A DNA stretch of 64,000 nt from contig CANQMR010000001.1 of the NCBI GenBank assembly GCA_947625015.1, positions 163,624-227,623 on the forward strand, written 5' to 3'. This stretch comes from an uncultured Lachnospiraceae bacterium. Its GTDB lineage: Bacteria; Bacillota; Clostridia; Lachnospirales; Lachnospiraceae. The notes beneath the pieces are model-generated. The model did no database searches, was not told the DNA's origin, and was given only the letters and a program-made list of their open reading frames with translations. This document shows, piece after piece, positions 35,761-46,271 of the stretch (the stretch's first letter is position 1; each line of letters starts with the position of its first letter). The position numbers and the translations under genes were made by a program.

Positions 35761-36615
35761 TTATTTTTTCTGTTCTAACATTTCGTCAGACTCCAAATCC
35801 TTTACATATTGAATCTCTCCATTTTGAAGCAGTTCTCTCTTGTGTCTCTTTTTCTGGTCTATATATATCTTACAATATTTTATTAATCTGGGTTTCATAT
35901 TTTGGGAAATCGAATTTGCTGAGTCTGCAATAATTTCGGACAGATTTTTAAACTTTTCCTCATTTATTCTCTGATTTTCAAAATTTTCGATATATTCATC
36001 ACACTTATCAAGCATTTCGCAATATAATTTCTCCATTTCATAATATAAATCCCTGATTGCAATCATAATTTTTCTATCAAGGCAGGGATTAAAATCACAC
36101 TTTTCACATTTTTGAAAATCGTCTGCAATATCTGTTAATAATTCAAACTCTACCTGCGTATCAAGAATCCGCTCTCTGGCGCTATGTATCGCTTTTTTGC
36201 AATCGTTTGTTTTTGCATCGGTACCTGCCAATTCCAAAATGCTTTTATAGACTATATCCATATCAAAACTTTGACATACATTAAGCAATGTGTGCTTTTC
36301 TTCTTCTAAATTTTCACCGTATTCTTTCGCCTGATCCTTCCTGATTTCCTTCCTGCGGGCATCATAAGAGGATTTCCATGCAACAAATACTCCGCCAAAC
36401 GCAATCAAGGTTGATAAATATGTCTTCCAAAAATCAAGCCATTCCTGATTATTCAGTCCTTTTGCTGTCAAACCGAATCCGAACTTTACATATATAATAT
36501 CTGTAACGCATAAACCGATATTTAAAATTAAAGGCGCAATTACAAGAAATAATATACTGTAGTTTATCCAATTTGTTTTTACATTTGCTCTTATTTTACT
36601 CCATAATTTTTTCAT
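35761..36615 (-). CDS. Hypothetical membrane protein with two TM helices and a helical cytoplasmic domain
   Basis: TM1 YSILFLVIAPLILNIGLCVT, TM2 near FWKTYLSTLIAFGGVFVAW, then charged helical region. Confidence 0.65.
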   Translation of the reverse strand: MKKLWSKIRANVKTNWINYSILFLVIAPLILNIGLCVTDIIYVKFGFGLTAKGLNNQEWLDFWKTYLSTLIAFGGVFVAWKSSYDARRKEIRKDQAKEYGENLEEEKHTLLNVCQSFDMDIVYKSILELAGTDAKTNDCKKAIHSARERILDTQVEFELLTDIADDFQKCEKCDFNPCLDRKIMIAIRDLYYEMEKLYCEMLDKCDEYIENFENQRINEEKFKNLSEIIADSANSISQNMKPRLIKYCKIYIDQKKRHKRELLQNGEIQYVKDLESDEMLEQKK

Positions 36616-36643
36616 AAAATATCTGTCCTTCTGTAATATGAGA

Positions 36644-39289
36644 TTATTTCAGCCGTTCCTGTAAATCATTCAGATAAAGCAGGGCCTTCATGGGCGTCAT
36701 ATTGGATAAATCCAAAGCCTTGATGTCCTCCACCACGCTGGATTCCTCTGCGTTGCCGAAGAAAGAAAGCTGTCCTTCGGTTTCTCCTTTTTTCTTTTTC
36801 CGGTCTTTTTCCGTATTTTCTAATATCCTTGGCATAATGTCTGCCGCCGCGGTAACGGTAATATCGTGCTCCGACAATTCCGCGGCAATCTCCTTCGCCC
36901 TTGCCAAGACCACCTCCGGCACTCCCGCAAGCCTTGCCACCTGAATCCCGTAGCTCTTATCGGCGCCGCCCTTTATAATTTTCCGCAGAAAAACAATATC
37001 GTCACCGGCCTCTTTTACGGATATGCAGTAATTGTTGACGCCGGGAAGTTTCCCCTCTAATTCCGTCAGTTCATGGTAATGGGTGGCAAACAGGGTTTTT
37101 GCCCCCAACAAATCCATGGAGCTTATGTATTCCACCACTGCCCATGCAATAGAAAGGCCGTCGTAGGTGGAGGTTCCCCGTCCAATCTCATCTAAGATTA
37201 ACAGGCTGTTCTTTGTGGCGTTGCGTAAAATGTTAGCCACCTCGCTCATTTCCACCATAAAGGTACTCTGGCCGGAGGCTAAATCATCCGAAGCGCCCAC
37301 TCTGGTAAAAATCCGGTCTACAATGCCGATATCCGCCGCAGCCGCCGGTACAAAGGAGCCAATCTGCGCCATCAGTACAATCAACGCCACCTGCCGCATA
37401 TAGGTGGATTTTCCCGCCATATTAGGGCCAGTAATAATGGAAACCCGGTTATCATCATTATCAAGCAGGGTGTCATTGGTAATAAAGGAATCGTTGTCTA
37501 ATACCTTTTCTACTACCGGGTGCCGCCCTTCCGTAATGGAAATCCTGCCCTCCTCGTTGATAGAGGGACGGACATAGTGGTTCTTTTCCGCCACATATGC
37601 CAGAGAGGCAAGCGCGTCTAAATCGGCTATGATTTTGGCAGATTTCTGTACCCGCTTTACCTCTTTAGCCAGCGTTTCCCGCACCTCGACAAACAAATCA
37701 TACTCCAAGCCAAACAGCCGGTCCTCCGCGCCTAAAATCTTGCCTGCAATCTCCTCTAGTTCATCTGTGGAATACCGTTCGGAATTGGCAAGCGTCTGTT
37801 TGCGGATAAAATGCTCCGGCACTAAGTCCTTATAGGAATTGGTGACATCAAAATAATAGCCAAATACCTTGTTAAACTTTATCTTCAAATTCTTAATTCC
37901 CGTATTTTCCCGTTCTCTTGACTCTAAGTCAATTAGCCAGCTTTTGCCGTCAGTTTTGGCATTTTTCAGCTCGTCCACCGTCTTATGGTAGCCGTCCTTA
38001 ATAATGCCGCCCTCCTTAACCAGAATGGGCGGTTCCTCCACAATCGCCGCCTCAATGGCCTCCCATAAATCCGTAAGCTCGTCTAAGGACTCCCCATATT
38101 CTTTAAGCAGTCCGGCGTCAAATTCCTTAAGAATTGTTTTTACATGGGGCAAAATGGCAATGGAATTTTTAAAAGCAATCAAATCTCTGGGGTTGGCAGT
38201 CTTTAAGGTGATTCTTGTCATCAGCCGCTCTAAATCATATACGGCGCTCAAATACTCCCGCAGTTCATCTCTGGTAATCAAGGCGTTGTTAAGGGCCTCA
38301 ATGGCGTCTAACCGCTGCTCAATCTTTTCCTTCCGGATACAGGGCTGCTCCACCATGGCGCGGAGGTTTCTGGCTCCCATGGCAGTCTTGGTCTTATCCA
38401 ATACCCAGAGCAGGGAGCCCCGCTTGTTCTTGTCCCGCATGGTCTCGCAAAGCTCTAAATTCCGTCTGGAGGCGCTGTCCAACACCACATAATCTTCCAC
38501 ATGATAGGTGCTGATGTGATTGATATGGTCAATGGCCCCCTTTTGCGTATCCTTTAAATAATACAGCAGGCACCCCACCGAACAGACTGCCTCCGGATAA
38601 TCCTTAAGCCCCAGCCCTTCTAAATTGGCAACATGAAACTGCTCCTTAATCAGCCGCTCGTCCATATCGCCGTCATAATACCAGTCTTCCATAACGGAAA
38701 TCATGGTATGTTCCTTGTCCTTTAAATTAGACAGGCTAATGCCAATACTGCCCTGCTCCTTCAAGGGAACCGCATTATTTACCAGAATTTCTACCGGGGA
38801 AAACTTGGAAATTTCATCGATAACGCGGGAAAGGGAATCCACCTCTGTGGTAAAGAAATCGCCTGTGGTAATATCCGCTAAAGAAATGCCAAACCGTTCT
38901 TTATGATAAATGCTCATTAAATAATTGTTCTTTGTCTCATTCAGGCTCCCCGCGCTTAAGTTCGTGCCGGGAGTAACAATCTGGACAACCTCTCTTTTCA
39001 CCAGACCTTTTGCGGTCTTGGGGTCTTCCACCTGTTCGCAGATTGCTACCTTATAGCCCTTTTCTACCAGACGGTTCATGTAATTTTCATAGGCATGATA
39101 GGGAATGCCGCACATAGGAGCCCGCTCCTCCATACCGCAGTCCTTGCCGGTTAAGGTAATCTCTAATTCTCTTGAAGCCGTCAGGGCGTCGTCAAAAAAC
39201 ATTTCATAAAAGTCCCCTAACCGGTAAAAAAGGATACAATCCTTGTATTCTTCCTTTGTCCGGCAGTAGGTTTCCATCATCGGTGTCAT
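36644..39289 (-). CDS. mutS: DNA mismatch repair protein MutS
   Basis: DFYEMF mismatch-recognition motif, TGPNMAGKSTYMRQ Walker A, LDEIGRGTSTYDG, ATHYHELT. Confidence 0.98.
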   Translation of the reverse strand: MTPMMETYCRTKEEYKDCILFYRLGDFYEMFFDDALTASRELEITLTGKDCGMEERAPMCGIPYHAYENYMNRLVEKGYKVAICEQVEDPKTAKGLVKREVVQIVTPGTNLSAGSLNETKNNYLMSIYHKERFGISLADITTGDFFTTEVDSLSRVIDEISKFSPVEILVNNAVPLKEQGSIGISLSNLKDKEHTMISVMEDWYYDGDMDERLIKEQFHVANLEGLGLKDYPEAVCSVGCLLYYLKDTQKGAIDHINHISTYHVEDYVVLDSASRRNLELCETMRDKNKRGSLLWVLDKTKTAMGARNLRAMVEQPCIRKEKIEQRLDAIEALNNALITRDELREYLSAVYDLERLMTRITLKTANPRDLIAFKNSIAILPHVKTILKEFDAGLLKEYGESLDELTDLWEAIEAAIVEEPPILVKEGGIIKDGYHKTVDELKNAKTDGKSWLIDLESRERENTGIKNLKIKFNKVFGYYFDVTNSYKDLVPEHFIRKQTLANSERYSTDELEEIAGKILGAEDRLFGLEYDLFVEVRETLAKEVKRVQKSAKIIADLDALASLAYVAEKNHYVRPSINEEGRISITEGRHPVVEKVLDNDSFITNDTLLDNDDNRVSIITGPNMAGKSTYMRQVALIVLMAQIGSFVPAAAADIGIVDRIFTRVGASDDLASGQSTFMVEMSEVANILRNATKNSLLILDEIGRGTSTYDGLSIAWAVVEYISSMDLLGAKTLFATHYHELTELEGKLPGVNNYCISVKEAGDDIVFLRKIIKGGADKSYGIQVARLAGVPEVVLARAKEIAAELSEHDITVTAAADIMPRILENTEKDRKKKKGETEGQLSFFGNAEESSVVEDIKALDLSNMTPMKALLYLNDLQERLK

Positions 39290-39352
39290 CGTATATACTC
39301 TCTTTCTTTAGATTCTATAGGAATTATTGCACATTTTTATTGGATTGACAAC

Positions 39353-40069
39353 TTATTTTTGGTGCGGCGGCGCCGGCATAACAGCGTATAACCGCTCATA
39401 TTCTGCCTCTAAATCATAGCCTTCTGTATGCATATCTTTCACTATTTCACCCGATTTCAAAAAAATGCATCGGGTGCTTATTTTTTCAATCCAATCTAAG
39501 ATGTGGCTGGTAATGATGACAATGCCGCCGTTTTCTGCACATTTCCTTATATCCTGCTTCAACTGTAAAAGTCCCATGGTGTCTACGCCATTCGTCGGCT
39601 CGTCTAAAATAATCAACCGGGGTTCTCCCAGCAGTGCCATAATGATAGACAGTTTCTTTGTCATTCCTAAGGACAGTTTATTTACACAATCGTTTCTCCT
39701 GTCATACAATTCATATCTTAACAGATAGTCGTCTATTGTTTCATGATACCTGTCCTGCAATTTGACCTGACATACAAAATCCAAGATTTCATATACGGTC
39801 ATTTTATAATAAAAGCTCAAATCCTCCTGCATATATCCTATCTGCCTTTTGCAGGCCGGCTCTGATGTAGAAATGCCATTCAGATATATTTCCCCTTCAG
39901 AAGCCTTTAACAAACCGGCAACAGACTTTACAATCGTCGATTTACCCACCCCGTTAGGCCCTACGAAAGCTACAATCTCTCCTGATTCCATACTTGATGA
40001 AATATGTTTGATTCCCAAATCACCGCGATATAATTTTGACAGGTTAATAATGTCTAATTTATTCTTCAT
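39353..40069 (-). CDS. ABC transporter ATP-binding protein
   Basis: GPNGVGKSTIV, LSLGMTKKLSI, LIILDEPTNGVD. Confidence 0.93.
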   Translation of the reverse strand: MKNKLDIINLSKLYRGDLGIKHISSSMESGEIVAFVGPNGVGKSTIVKSVAGLLKASEGEIYLNGISTSEPACKRQIGYMQEDLSFYYKMTVYEILDFVCQVKLQDRYHETIDDYLLRYELYDRRNDCVNKLSLGMTKKLSIIMALLGEPRLIILDEPTNGVDTMGLLQLKQDIRKCAENGGIVIITSHILDWIEKISTRCIFLKSGEIVKDMHTEGYDLEAEYERLYAVMPAPPHQK

Positions 40070-41357
40070 ATTTTAACTTGCTCCAATTCTCTTTGCCCTT
40101 AACATAATTTACAGCCCATATTCCAACATTTAATACGGGAATGTGCATAATAATCAATAACAGGATAAAATTTGTGCAATAAAGCTTATGTGGATATTTT
40201 CTATACAATAGCGTAGACAGGAACACTCCCATCATAAAGAACGCAAAAAACAAAACCAAAACCGCCCCGAAAACCTTCGCATCTACAATGCCATTACATA
40301 ATAATACCGCAAATACATTATCTCCAATTATAAGCATACCGGATTTCACATGGGCCTTTAACAAATCATTAAAGGAATATTCGGACATACAATATATGAG
40401 CGTTTGTTTTCTTTCAAACCGGTAAAGCTCAGTGAGATAATCTGCACTAAGCAAACCAATTATATAGCCCGCCAAAATTTTTACTGTGACTGTCTCATAC
40501 AGCCCGCAGAACACAATGAAAAACAGCGTGGAACTAATCTTCCACAATAAAAATTCTTTATTTCTGTATAACCACAAATATTTTATCCGAAAAGAGGAAT
40601 GGTTTCCCATTTTATGCAGCAAATCACCAAACGTATTATTTTTATAATTGTTTTTTCTGCCGCCGGATTTTGGCATTATCCCCTGATATTTAAGTAATTG
40701 TCTGATTATGAACAAAAGAAGCAGCAATAACAGGATTTTTAAGATTGTCATTTTATAGAAGACATTTATACAGGCTGTATCAAATTTTTCCCACATCAGT
40801 AATTTGTATGCATTTTCATAATTTACTTTTTTCAATGCAAAAAGTACCGTAAAACCCGCTGCACAAATATAAAATATGATCTGTGCAGGCTTATAGCGGC
40901 TTATAAAACAGGCCAGAATAAGAACCAATAAAAACAGGCAGCCGTTTAATCCGTTTGCGATAATGCTTCTGCCTATACTTATCTGATAATACTCTCTCCA
41001 AAAGGCGCCGCAAAAAAATACTGCAAACAGCAATTCAAACCTTTGCATACAGTAAAGAAACAGGACTTCCTCATTCGGCACACCAAGCAATATCAGGCTT
41101 TCACCATTTTTAGCAATATATTTAAACCAGCTTATAATCCCGTAAATTATGATAACGAAAACCATTATGAAGGTACTGAGTTTCATAATATATACAACCG
41201 CATTATCGCTATACCTGCCATGGAGAAATCTGTTCAGATAAATATAAATCGTATTATTGGCAAATAACAGGAATACACATAGGATTCCCTTTAAAAGTTC
41301 CAGTTTCCGGTTGACTGTGGACATATATATTTTTCTTATCCGTAATTTTTTCTCCAT
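40059..41357 (-). CDS. ABC transporter-associated polytopic membrane protein
   Basis: Many TM segments; its 3' end overlaps the ATPase start. Confidence 0.7.
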   Translation of the reverse strand: MEKKLRIRKIYMSTVNRKLELLKGILCVFLLFANNTIYIYLNRFLHGRYSDNAVVYIMKLSTFIMVFVIIIYGIISWFKYIAKNGESLILLGVPNEEVLFLYCMQRFELLFAVFFCGAFWREYYQISIGRSIIANGLNGCLFLLVLILACFISRYKPAQIIFYICAAGFTVLFALKKVNYENAYKLLMWEKFDTACINVFYKMTILKILLLLLLLFIIRQLLKYQGIMPKSGGRKNNYKNNTFGDLLHKMGNHSSFRIKYLWLYRNKEFLLWKISSTLFFIVFCGLYETVTVKILAGYIIGLLSADYLTELYRFERKQTLIYCMSEYSFNDLLKAHVKSGMLIIGDNVFAVLLCNGIVDAKVFGAVLVLFFAFFMMGVFLSTLLYRKYPHKLYCTNFILLLIIMHIPVLNVGIWAVNYVKGKENWSKLKYEE

Positions 41358-41398
41358 ATTTTAGATAATTCCTGTATCTCCTGATAATATATCGGGTT

Positions 41399-41851
41399 TC
41401 ATAGTTTGTATTGCATAAAGTTTTCGTTATGAACAAAGCCGTATGCCGTATATAATTTTACGCCCATTTGAGAAGCCGTAATCTGAACCGTACCGCAACC
41501 ATACGCTCTTGCCTCCTCAACCACTCGATTTAGCAGTTCCATTGCAATTCCCTTTCTCCGATAGTGGGGATTTGTGTACATACTTGACAAGAGTCCAATT
41601 CTTCCGCTTGGACACCCAAAGTAAGGCGGTTTCTCTACAAAGGACATTCCGCTCGTTCCAACTATTTTATCTCCATCCATTGCAAGCCATGATACAAATG
41701 TTCCGTCAGCCATATGCTTTTTATAATAATCTTGCAATGCCGGTCTTAAATCAATATCTTCTTTTGCTCCCTCTTCGCGCAACTGATTGATTCTCATTTC
41801 AATAAAAATGTCAAGTTCTTTTTCAGTCAATTTTTTATATTGCAATGACAT
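41399..41851 (-). CDS. GNAT-family N-acetyltransferase
   Basis: SSMYTNPHYRRKGIAMELL; ASQMGVKLYTAYGFV. Confidence 0.92.
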   Translation of the reverse strand: MSLQYKKLTEKELDIFIEMRINQLREEGAKEDIDLRPALQDYYKKHMADGTFVSWLAMDGDKIVGTSGMSFVEKPPYFGCPSGRIGLLSSMYTNPHYRRKGIAMELLNRVVEEARAYGCGTVQITASQMGVKLYTAYGFVHNENFMQYKL

Positions 41852-41873
41852 ATGAAACGCCTCCATTTATTTT

Positions 41874-42329
41874 CTACAATTCTTTTTCCATTACTTCATA
41901 AACCAAAACTGCATCATTTTCTACAAGGCATTTTTCATGTTTAACAGTATAATAGCCTCTGCACTCATACAAATGACTAGCCGGAAGAGATGCATCTAAC
42001 GCCACAGTATCATATTTTGACGAAATATCATCTTCTAAACTTTGCATAATAAAACTGCCATATCCTTTTCCCTGAAACTCCGGCAAAACATACACTCTTG
42101 TGATATGATTGCCGTCATGGCTTCCGGTTCCGATAATTTGTTTATCAACCAAGAGAATACCTACAATTCCATTTTCTATATCCTTTGCAATATTCTCCCG
42201 GTTATGAAGTTCACAGAAAAAATCTACAACCTCTTTGGGATAGTATTTGGGATAAATTGTTCTAATCGTATTTTGTACAATGCAAAAAACATCATCTAAA
42301 TTTTCTAACTCTGCTTTTATATATTCCAT
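41874..42329 (-). CDS. GNAT-family N-acetyltransferase
   Basis: ITRVYVLPEFQGKGYGSFIM; ASHLYECRGYY. Confidence 0.92.
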   Translation of the reverse strand: MEYIKAELENLDDVFCIVQNTIRTIYPKYYPKEVVDFFCELHNRENIAKDIENGIVGILLVDKQIIGTGSHDGNHITRVYVLPEFQGKGYGSFIMQSLEDDISSKYDTVALDASLPASHLYECRGYYTVKHEKCLVENDAVLVYEVMEKEL

Positions 42330-42369
42330 TAAAACCTCCCATATATGATTCTACCATAAAATCCTCACA

Positions 42370-43008
42370 CTACAGCCTTACTAAATCATTGTCTATGATA
42401 TATTTGAGATTTCCCCGATTTATCATCCACATTCTGTCTCTTGCGCCATTTTTATAATCCGCAGCCTGTCTTTTCATTTCCTCTGACAGATTATCATATA
42501 GTTCCTGCGCTTTTTCCTTTATTACGGAAATGCCCAGTGTATCCGCTATAAAATCCAGATAAACATTGTATTCGTCAAAATGTTCCCTGAACAGTTCTTC
42601 CGTTGCAGCATTATAATCCTCCTCGTAGCGGGCGCATAACATTACTGCCGTACTTTGTATTCTGTCATTTAACTCCTTAAATGCCGCAGACAGTTTCTCT
42701 TCTGTAGAAATATCATACCAGTAGCCATCATCTGAAAAAGACTGTTTCGGTTGATAGGCAATGGTAGCTATTACATTATCCACTGGCAGTTTCCCATATC
42801 TTTTGCACCATAGCCTGAATTCGGCATTTACTTCTACCCTTTTGTGAGACTGGTTCCACTTTGATGTAAAAAATTGGATTTCAAATACCAAATCCTTGAC
42901 GGTCTTTTTTAAACATTGCTGGCTCTTTAAATATTTAAATCCTGTTGCCTCTGTAAGTTCTGCGTATAGTTTTTGGGTAGCCTCTTCAACAGAATAAATG
43001 TATCCCAT
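42370..43008 (-). CDS. Hypothetical protein
   Basis: Intact 212-aa ORF; no family recognised. Confidence 0.5.
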   Translation of the reverse strand: MGYIYSVEEATQKLYAELTEATGFKYLKSQQCLKKTVKDLVFEIQFFTSKWNQSHKRVEVNAEFRLWCKRYGKLPVDNVIATIAYQPKQSFSDDGYWYDISTEEKLSAAFKELNDRIQSTAVMLCARYEEDYNAATEELFREHFDEYNVYLDFIADTLGISVIKEKAQELYDNLSEEMKRQAADYKNGARDRMWMINRGNLKYIIDNDLVRL

Positions 43009-43010
43009 AA

Positions 43011-43673
43011 TTATTCCTCTCTTCCTGGCTGTTTCTTTTCGGTAATTTTTCTATAAATGTAATTATATATCCTGATTATATTCCCTACCACAACCGCTGC
43101 AATGATACTTCCCTCCCGGACGCCCTCAAGCCTGCCGATAAATGTTATACAGATTATAACAGAAATTATGATATAAAACACATCAAAAAATATTTTGATA
43201 TTTTCGTATTTCCAGCCGGAAACCCTGCTGATTGCCCGGTTCATGGCCTCGCCGGGAAGCATAGCCACTCCCCCTTTTAACTGGAGCCATATCCCAAAGG
43301 CAAGGACAAAACAGCCGATTGCCATAAACAAAAGCTGCATAGCATACCCTTCTGCTTTTAATCCTTCCAGAAGAAAACAGGAAAAATTTGTCAGGTAGCC
43401 ATAGACAAAAGCGAGAACCGTTTGGATTGTAATTTCAACGGGATTGCAATTTTTCCGCAATAAAATTATTTGCACAGCTATCTGGATTACACTCCACACA
43501 TTCAGCCAGCCGCCAAAGGAAAACAGAGTGCTGATTAGAGAAATCGAATATGGAACCGAGGCGACGGGTGATGTTCCAAGCCCCGCCTTTGTGGAAAAGG
43601 CCACACCCATTGAGGCAATAAATAAGCCTATGATAAATAATATGTATCTGAAAATTAAATTCTTTTTCTGCAT
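43011..43673 (-). CDS. YczE/YitT-like membrane protein
   Basis: GVAFSTKAGLGTSPVASVPYSIS N-terminal pattern; MLPGEAMNRAIS. Confidence 0.85.
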   Translation of the reverse strand: MQKKNLIFRYILFIIGLFIASMGVAFSTKAGLGTSPVASVPYSISLISTLFSFGGWLNVWSVIQIAVQIILLRKNCNPVEITIQTVLAFVYGYLTNFSCFLLEGLKAEGYAMQLLFMAIGCFVLAFGIWLQLKGGVAMLPGEAMNRAISRVSGWKYENIKIFFDVFYIIISVIICITFIGRLEGVREGSIIAAVVVGNIIRIYNYIYRKITEKKQPGREE

Positions 43674-43683
43674 TATCTTCTTC

Positions 43684-44253
43684 CTATATACACCTGCAAG
43701 TCTTTTTCTTATACGCAAGATACTCTTCTCCAAAAACTTCCATTAAAAAATCCTCTTCCACATTTACAATCTGCAAATGAAAAATCGCAACGGTAAAAAT
43801 GGTAGCCCCAAAAAGATACCAATTAAAGAACGAAAACAGGATACCTATATACATTAAGTCAAATCCTAAAAAAGCCGGATTTCTGCTGATGGAATAAATA
43901 CCTGTTGTTACCAGATTTGTTTTATCCTCTCTTTGTACCCCTGCTCTCCAGTTATCCTTCATCTGTATTACAGATAGAACAAAAGCAAAGACACCCAAAG
44001 CTGTAATGATAACCCCTGCAATTTGCATAGCCATATATATTGTTCCATCACAAAATATAATGCTGACAGCCTCCATCACCGGAAGTAAATATGTAGCGAC
44101 TTTCAAGGTGACTTCAATAAATTTTGTAAAGCCTTCTTTCCCTTTTCCCAATTGGTCAGTATTTATGCCCTGTTTTTTCTGACTAATCATTTTAGCAAAA
44201 TAGCAGGTGTAAAATATTGCCATCAATGCAAATGTAACTATTTTTATACCCAT
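43684..44253 (-). CDS. Isoprenylcysteine carboxyl methyltransferase-like membrane protein
   Basis: TNLVTTGIYSISRNPAFLGFDLMYIG...VEEDFLMEVFGEEYLAYKKKTCR. Confidence 0.88.
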   Translation of the reverse strand: MGIKIVTFALMAIFYTCYFAKMISQKKQGINTDQLGKGKEGFTKFIEVTLKVATYLLPVMEAVSIIFCDGTIYMAMQIAGVIITALGVFAFVLSVIQMKDNWRAGVQREDKTNLVTTGIYSISRNPAFLGFDLMYIGILFSFFNWYLFGATIFTVAIFHLQIVNVEEDFLMEVFGEEYLAYKKKTCRCI

Positions 44254-44321
44254 TTTTCTATCCTTTACTTCTAATATGCTGATTTTACGAGAAAACCATC
44301 TCCCACAAATCATCTTCCATT

Positions 44322-44690
44322 TTAAAAGCGAATCATCATTGCTAATTTCCTTCCAAGATAAATGCCAGCAAGGCAGAAAACAACGCTCAGTGCAACATAG
44401 ATTCCCCCTTGTAAATACGCCTTGTTTTCAAACAATGTATATGCTTCAAGCGAAAAAGTAGAAAATGTTGTAAATCCGCCGCACACACCCGTTTTCCAAA
44501 ACAAAACTGCATTTGATGACAAATTGTTGTTGTCAGCGGCAATACTTGCAATAAATCCTATTAACACTGCACCGGCAATGTTGGTTATCAATGTCAGTAT
44601 GGGAAATTCTGTTCTGTTAGGGATAAGACTTATTGCATATCTTCCCATTGCTCCTATCGCCCCGCCAAGCGCCACAAATAAAAAACTCAT
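44322..44690 (-). CDS. crcB: CrcB/Fluc fluoride channel
   Basis: GGAIGAMGRY, TLITNIAGAVLIG, GVCGGFTTFSTFSLE. Confidence 0.95.
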   Translation of the reverse strand: MSFLFVALGGAIGAMGRYAISLIPNRTEFPILTLITNIAGAVLIGFIASIAADNNNLSSNAVLFWKTGVCGGFTTFSTFSLEAYTLFENKAYLQGGIYVALSVVFCLAGIYLGRKLAMMIRF

Positions 44691-44891
44691 TTTTATCCCC
44701 CTGCAAATTTATTTTTTCGTCCGTTAATGTCAATTTTATAACTGAATTTTATTTATCATAGTGTAATATTGCTACATTGTCAAATAATATGGTATCAATT
44801 CGGCAAACAATAAATGAAAATATGCAATAATTTTCTTGATAAATTGCCGATAAAGGCATATAATATTATTATCAGAAGTTTAGGAGGGCGT

Positions 44892-45785
44892 ATGAAATAT
44901 TTATCAGTGACAGAAACGGCTAAAAAATGGGGTATATCGGAACGGTCCGTACGCAATTATTGTGCAAATGAACGCATTCCCGGAGCCTTTATGACAGGAA
45001 AAACTTGGAATATTCCGGAAAATGCCAAAAAGCCGGACAGAATACCTAAATCTGTTTCTAAGACAGTTACCCTGTTAGATGTATTAAAGCGTGAACAGGA
45101 AACCAGACTGTCGGGCGGCATTTATCATAAAATACAGATTGAGCTGACATACAATTCTAACCATATGGAAGGCAGCAGTCTTACGCATGACCAGACCAGA
45201 TATATATTTGAGACCAACACCATTGGCGATACAGGGGGAACCATACGGGTAGATGATATAATAGAGACAGCAAATCATTTCAGGTGCATTGACATTATCA
45301 TAGATGAAGCCACGCATATGCTGTCCGAAAGGTTTATTAAGAATCTGCACCTTGTGTTAAAGAATGGAACCAATGACAGCAGAAAAGACTGGTTTGCAGT
45401 AGGAAATTACAAAAAACTTCCAAATGAAGTTGGGGGAATGGAGACCACCAAACCCGCCAATGTACCAATGGAAATGAAATCTCTGCTCAATGCATATAAC
45501 CAAAAAAAAGAAGTTTCTTTTGAAGATATCCTGGATTTCCATGTGAAATTTGAAAGAATACATCCTTTTCAAGACGGAAATGGACGGATAGGCCGTCTTC
45601 TCATGTTTAAGGAATGCCTAAAGCATAATATTATTCCCTTCATCATAACGGAGCAGACTAAACTGTACTATTACCGCGGCTTGAAAGAATGGAATCAAGA
45701 AAAGGGGTATTTGCGGGATACATGCTTAACTGCACAGGATCAGTTTAAGTTGATTATGGATTATTTTGAGATTCCGTACCAATAA
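44892..45785 (+). CDS. Fic-family protein with N-terminal helix-turn-helix domain
   Basis: Fic motif HPFQDGNGRIGR; upstream SNHMEG matches the (S/T)xxxE(G/N) inhibitory motif; N-terminal SVTETAKKWGISERSVRNYCANERIPGAFMTGKTWNIP resembles an excisionase/MerR-like HTH. Confidence 0.9.
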   Translation: MKYLSVTETAKKWGISERSVRNYCANERIPGAFMTGKTWNIPENAKKPDRIPKSVSKTVTLLDVLKREQETRLSGGIYHKIQIELTYNSNHMEGSSLTHDQTRYIFETNTIGDTGGTIRVDDIIETANHFRCIDIIIDEATHMLSERFIKNLHLVLKNGTNDSRKDWFAVGNYKKLPNEVGGMETTKPANVPMEMKSLLNAYNQKKEVSFEDILDFHVKFERIHPFQDGNGRIGRLLMFKECLKHNIIPFIITEQTKLYYYRGLKEWNQEKGYLRDTCLTAQDQFKLIMDYFEIPYQ

Positions 45786-45800
45786 TTTTCAGACAGATGT

Positions 45801-46271
45801 TTATATGCTTTCACCATTTAACACCTTTTCTACGAGTTCTTCTCCTATGTAACGCAGCTTTAAGGAAAAGAAAGGCGACTCCTGTTCTAACAGCCTGAAA
45901 AATATTTTATCTCCCTCCCAAATTGGAAGTTCATACACAGTATCCTTATCAACCCATTCCAGATTACCTTCATCACATTTACCGATTTGTCCCTCAAAGC
46001 TGTCGGCTGTATAGAGGAACATGTACTCCGTCTGCCACCTGTCGGAAATAAAGGTTATGACTCCCCTGAGACGGTAATTTAAAAGTTTAAGCCCCGTCTC
46101 CTCTGAAACCTCACGCAGCAGACATTCCTCCGGAGATTCATTATCCTCAAAATGCCCGCCGACTCCAACCCATTTATCCCTGTTGATATCCTTTTCCTTT
46201 TTTACCCTGTGCATCATAAGATATTGGCCTTCTCTTTCAATATAGCACAGAGTTGTCATATTGCTTTTCAT
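45801..46271 (-). CDS. NUDIX hydrolase
   Basis: Nudix box GGHFEDNESPEECLLREVSEETGL. Confidence 0.95.
   Translation of the reverse strand: MKSNMTTLCYIEREGQYLMMHRVKKEKDINRDKWVGVGGHFEDNESPEECLLREVSEETGLKLLNYRLRGVITFISDRWQTEYMFLYTADSFEGQIGKCDEGNLEWVDKDTVYELPIWEGDKIFFRLLEQESPFFSLKLRYIGEELVEKVLNGESI

Noticed and set aside
36690-38906. Several plus-strand ORFs opposite mutS
   Set aside because: Antisense to a clear conserved mutS coding frame; shadow ORFs.
44691-44891. Fluoride riboswitch upstream of crcB
   Set aside because: Reverse complement of the region was read and shows no match to the conserved crcB-motif pattern I recognise.
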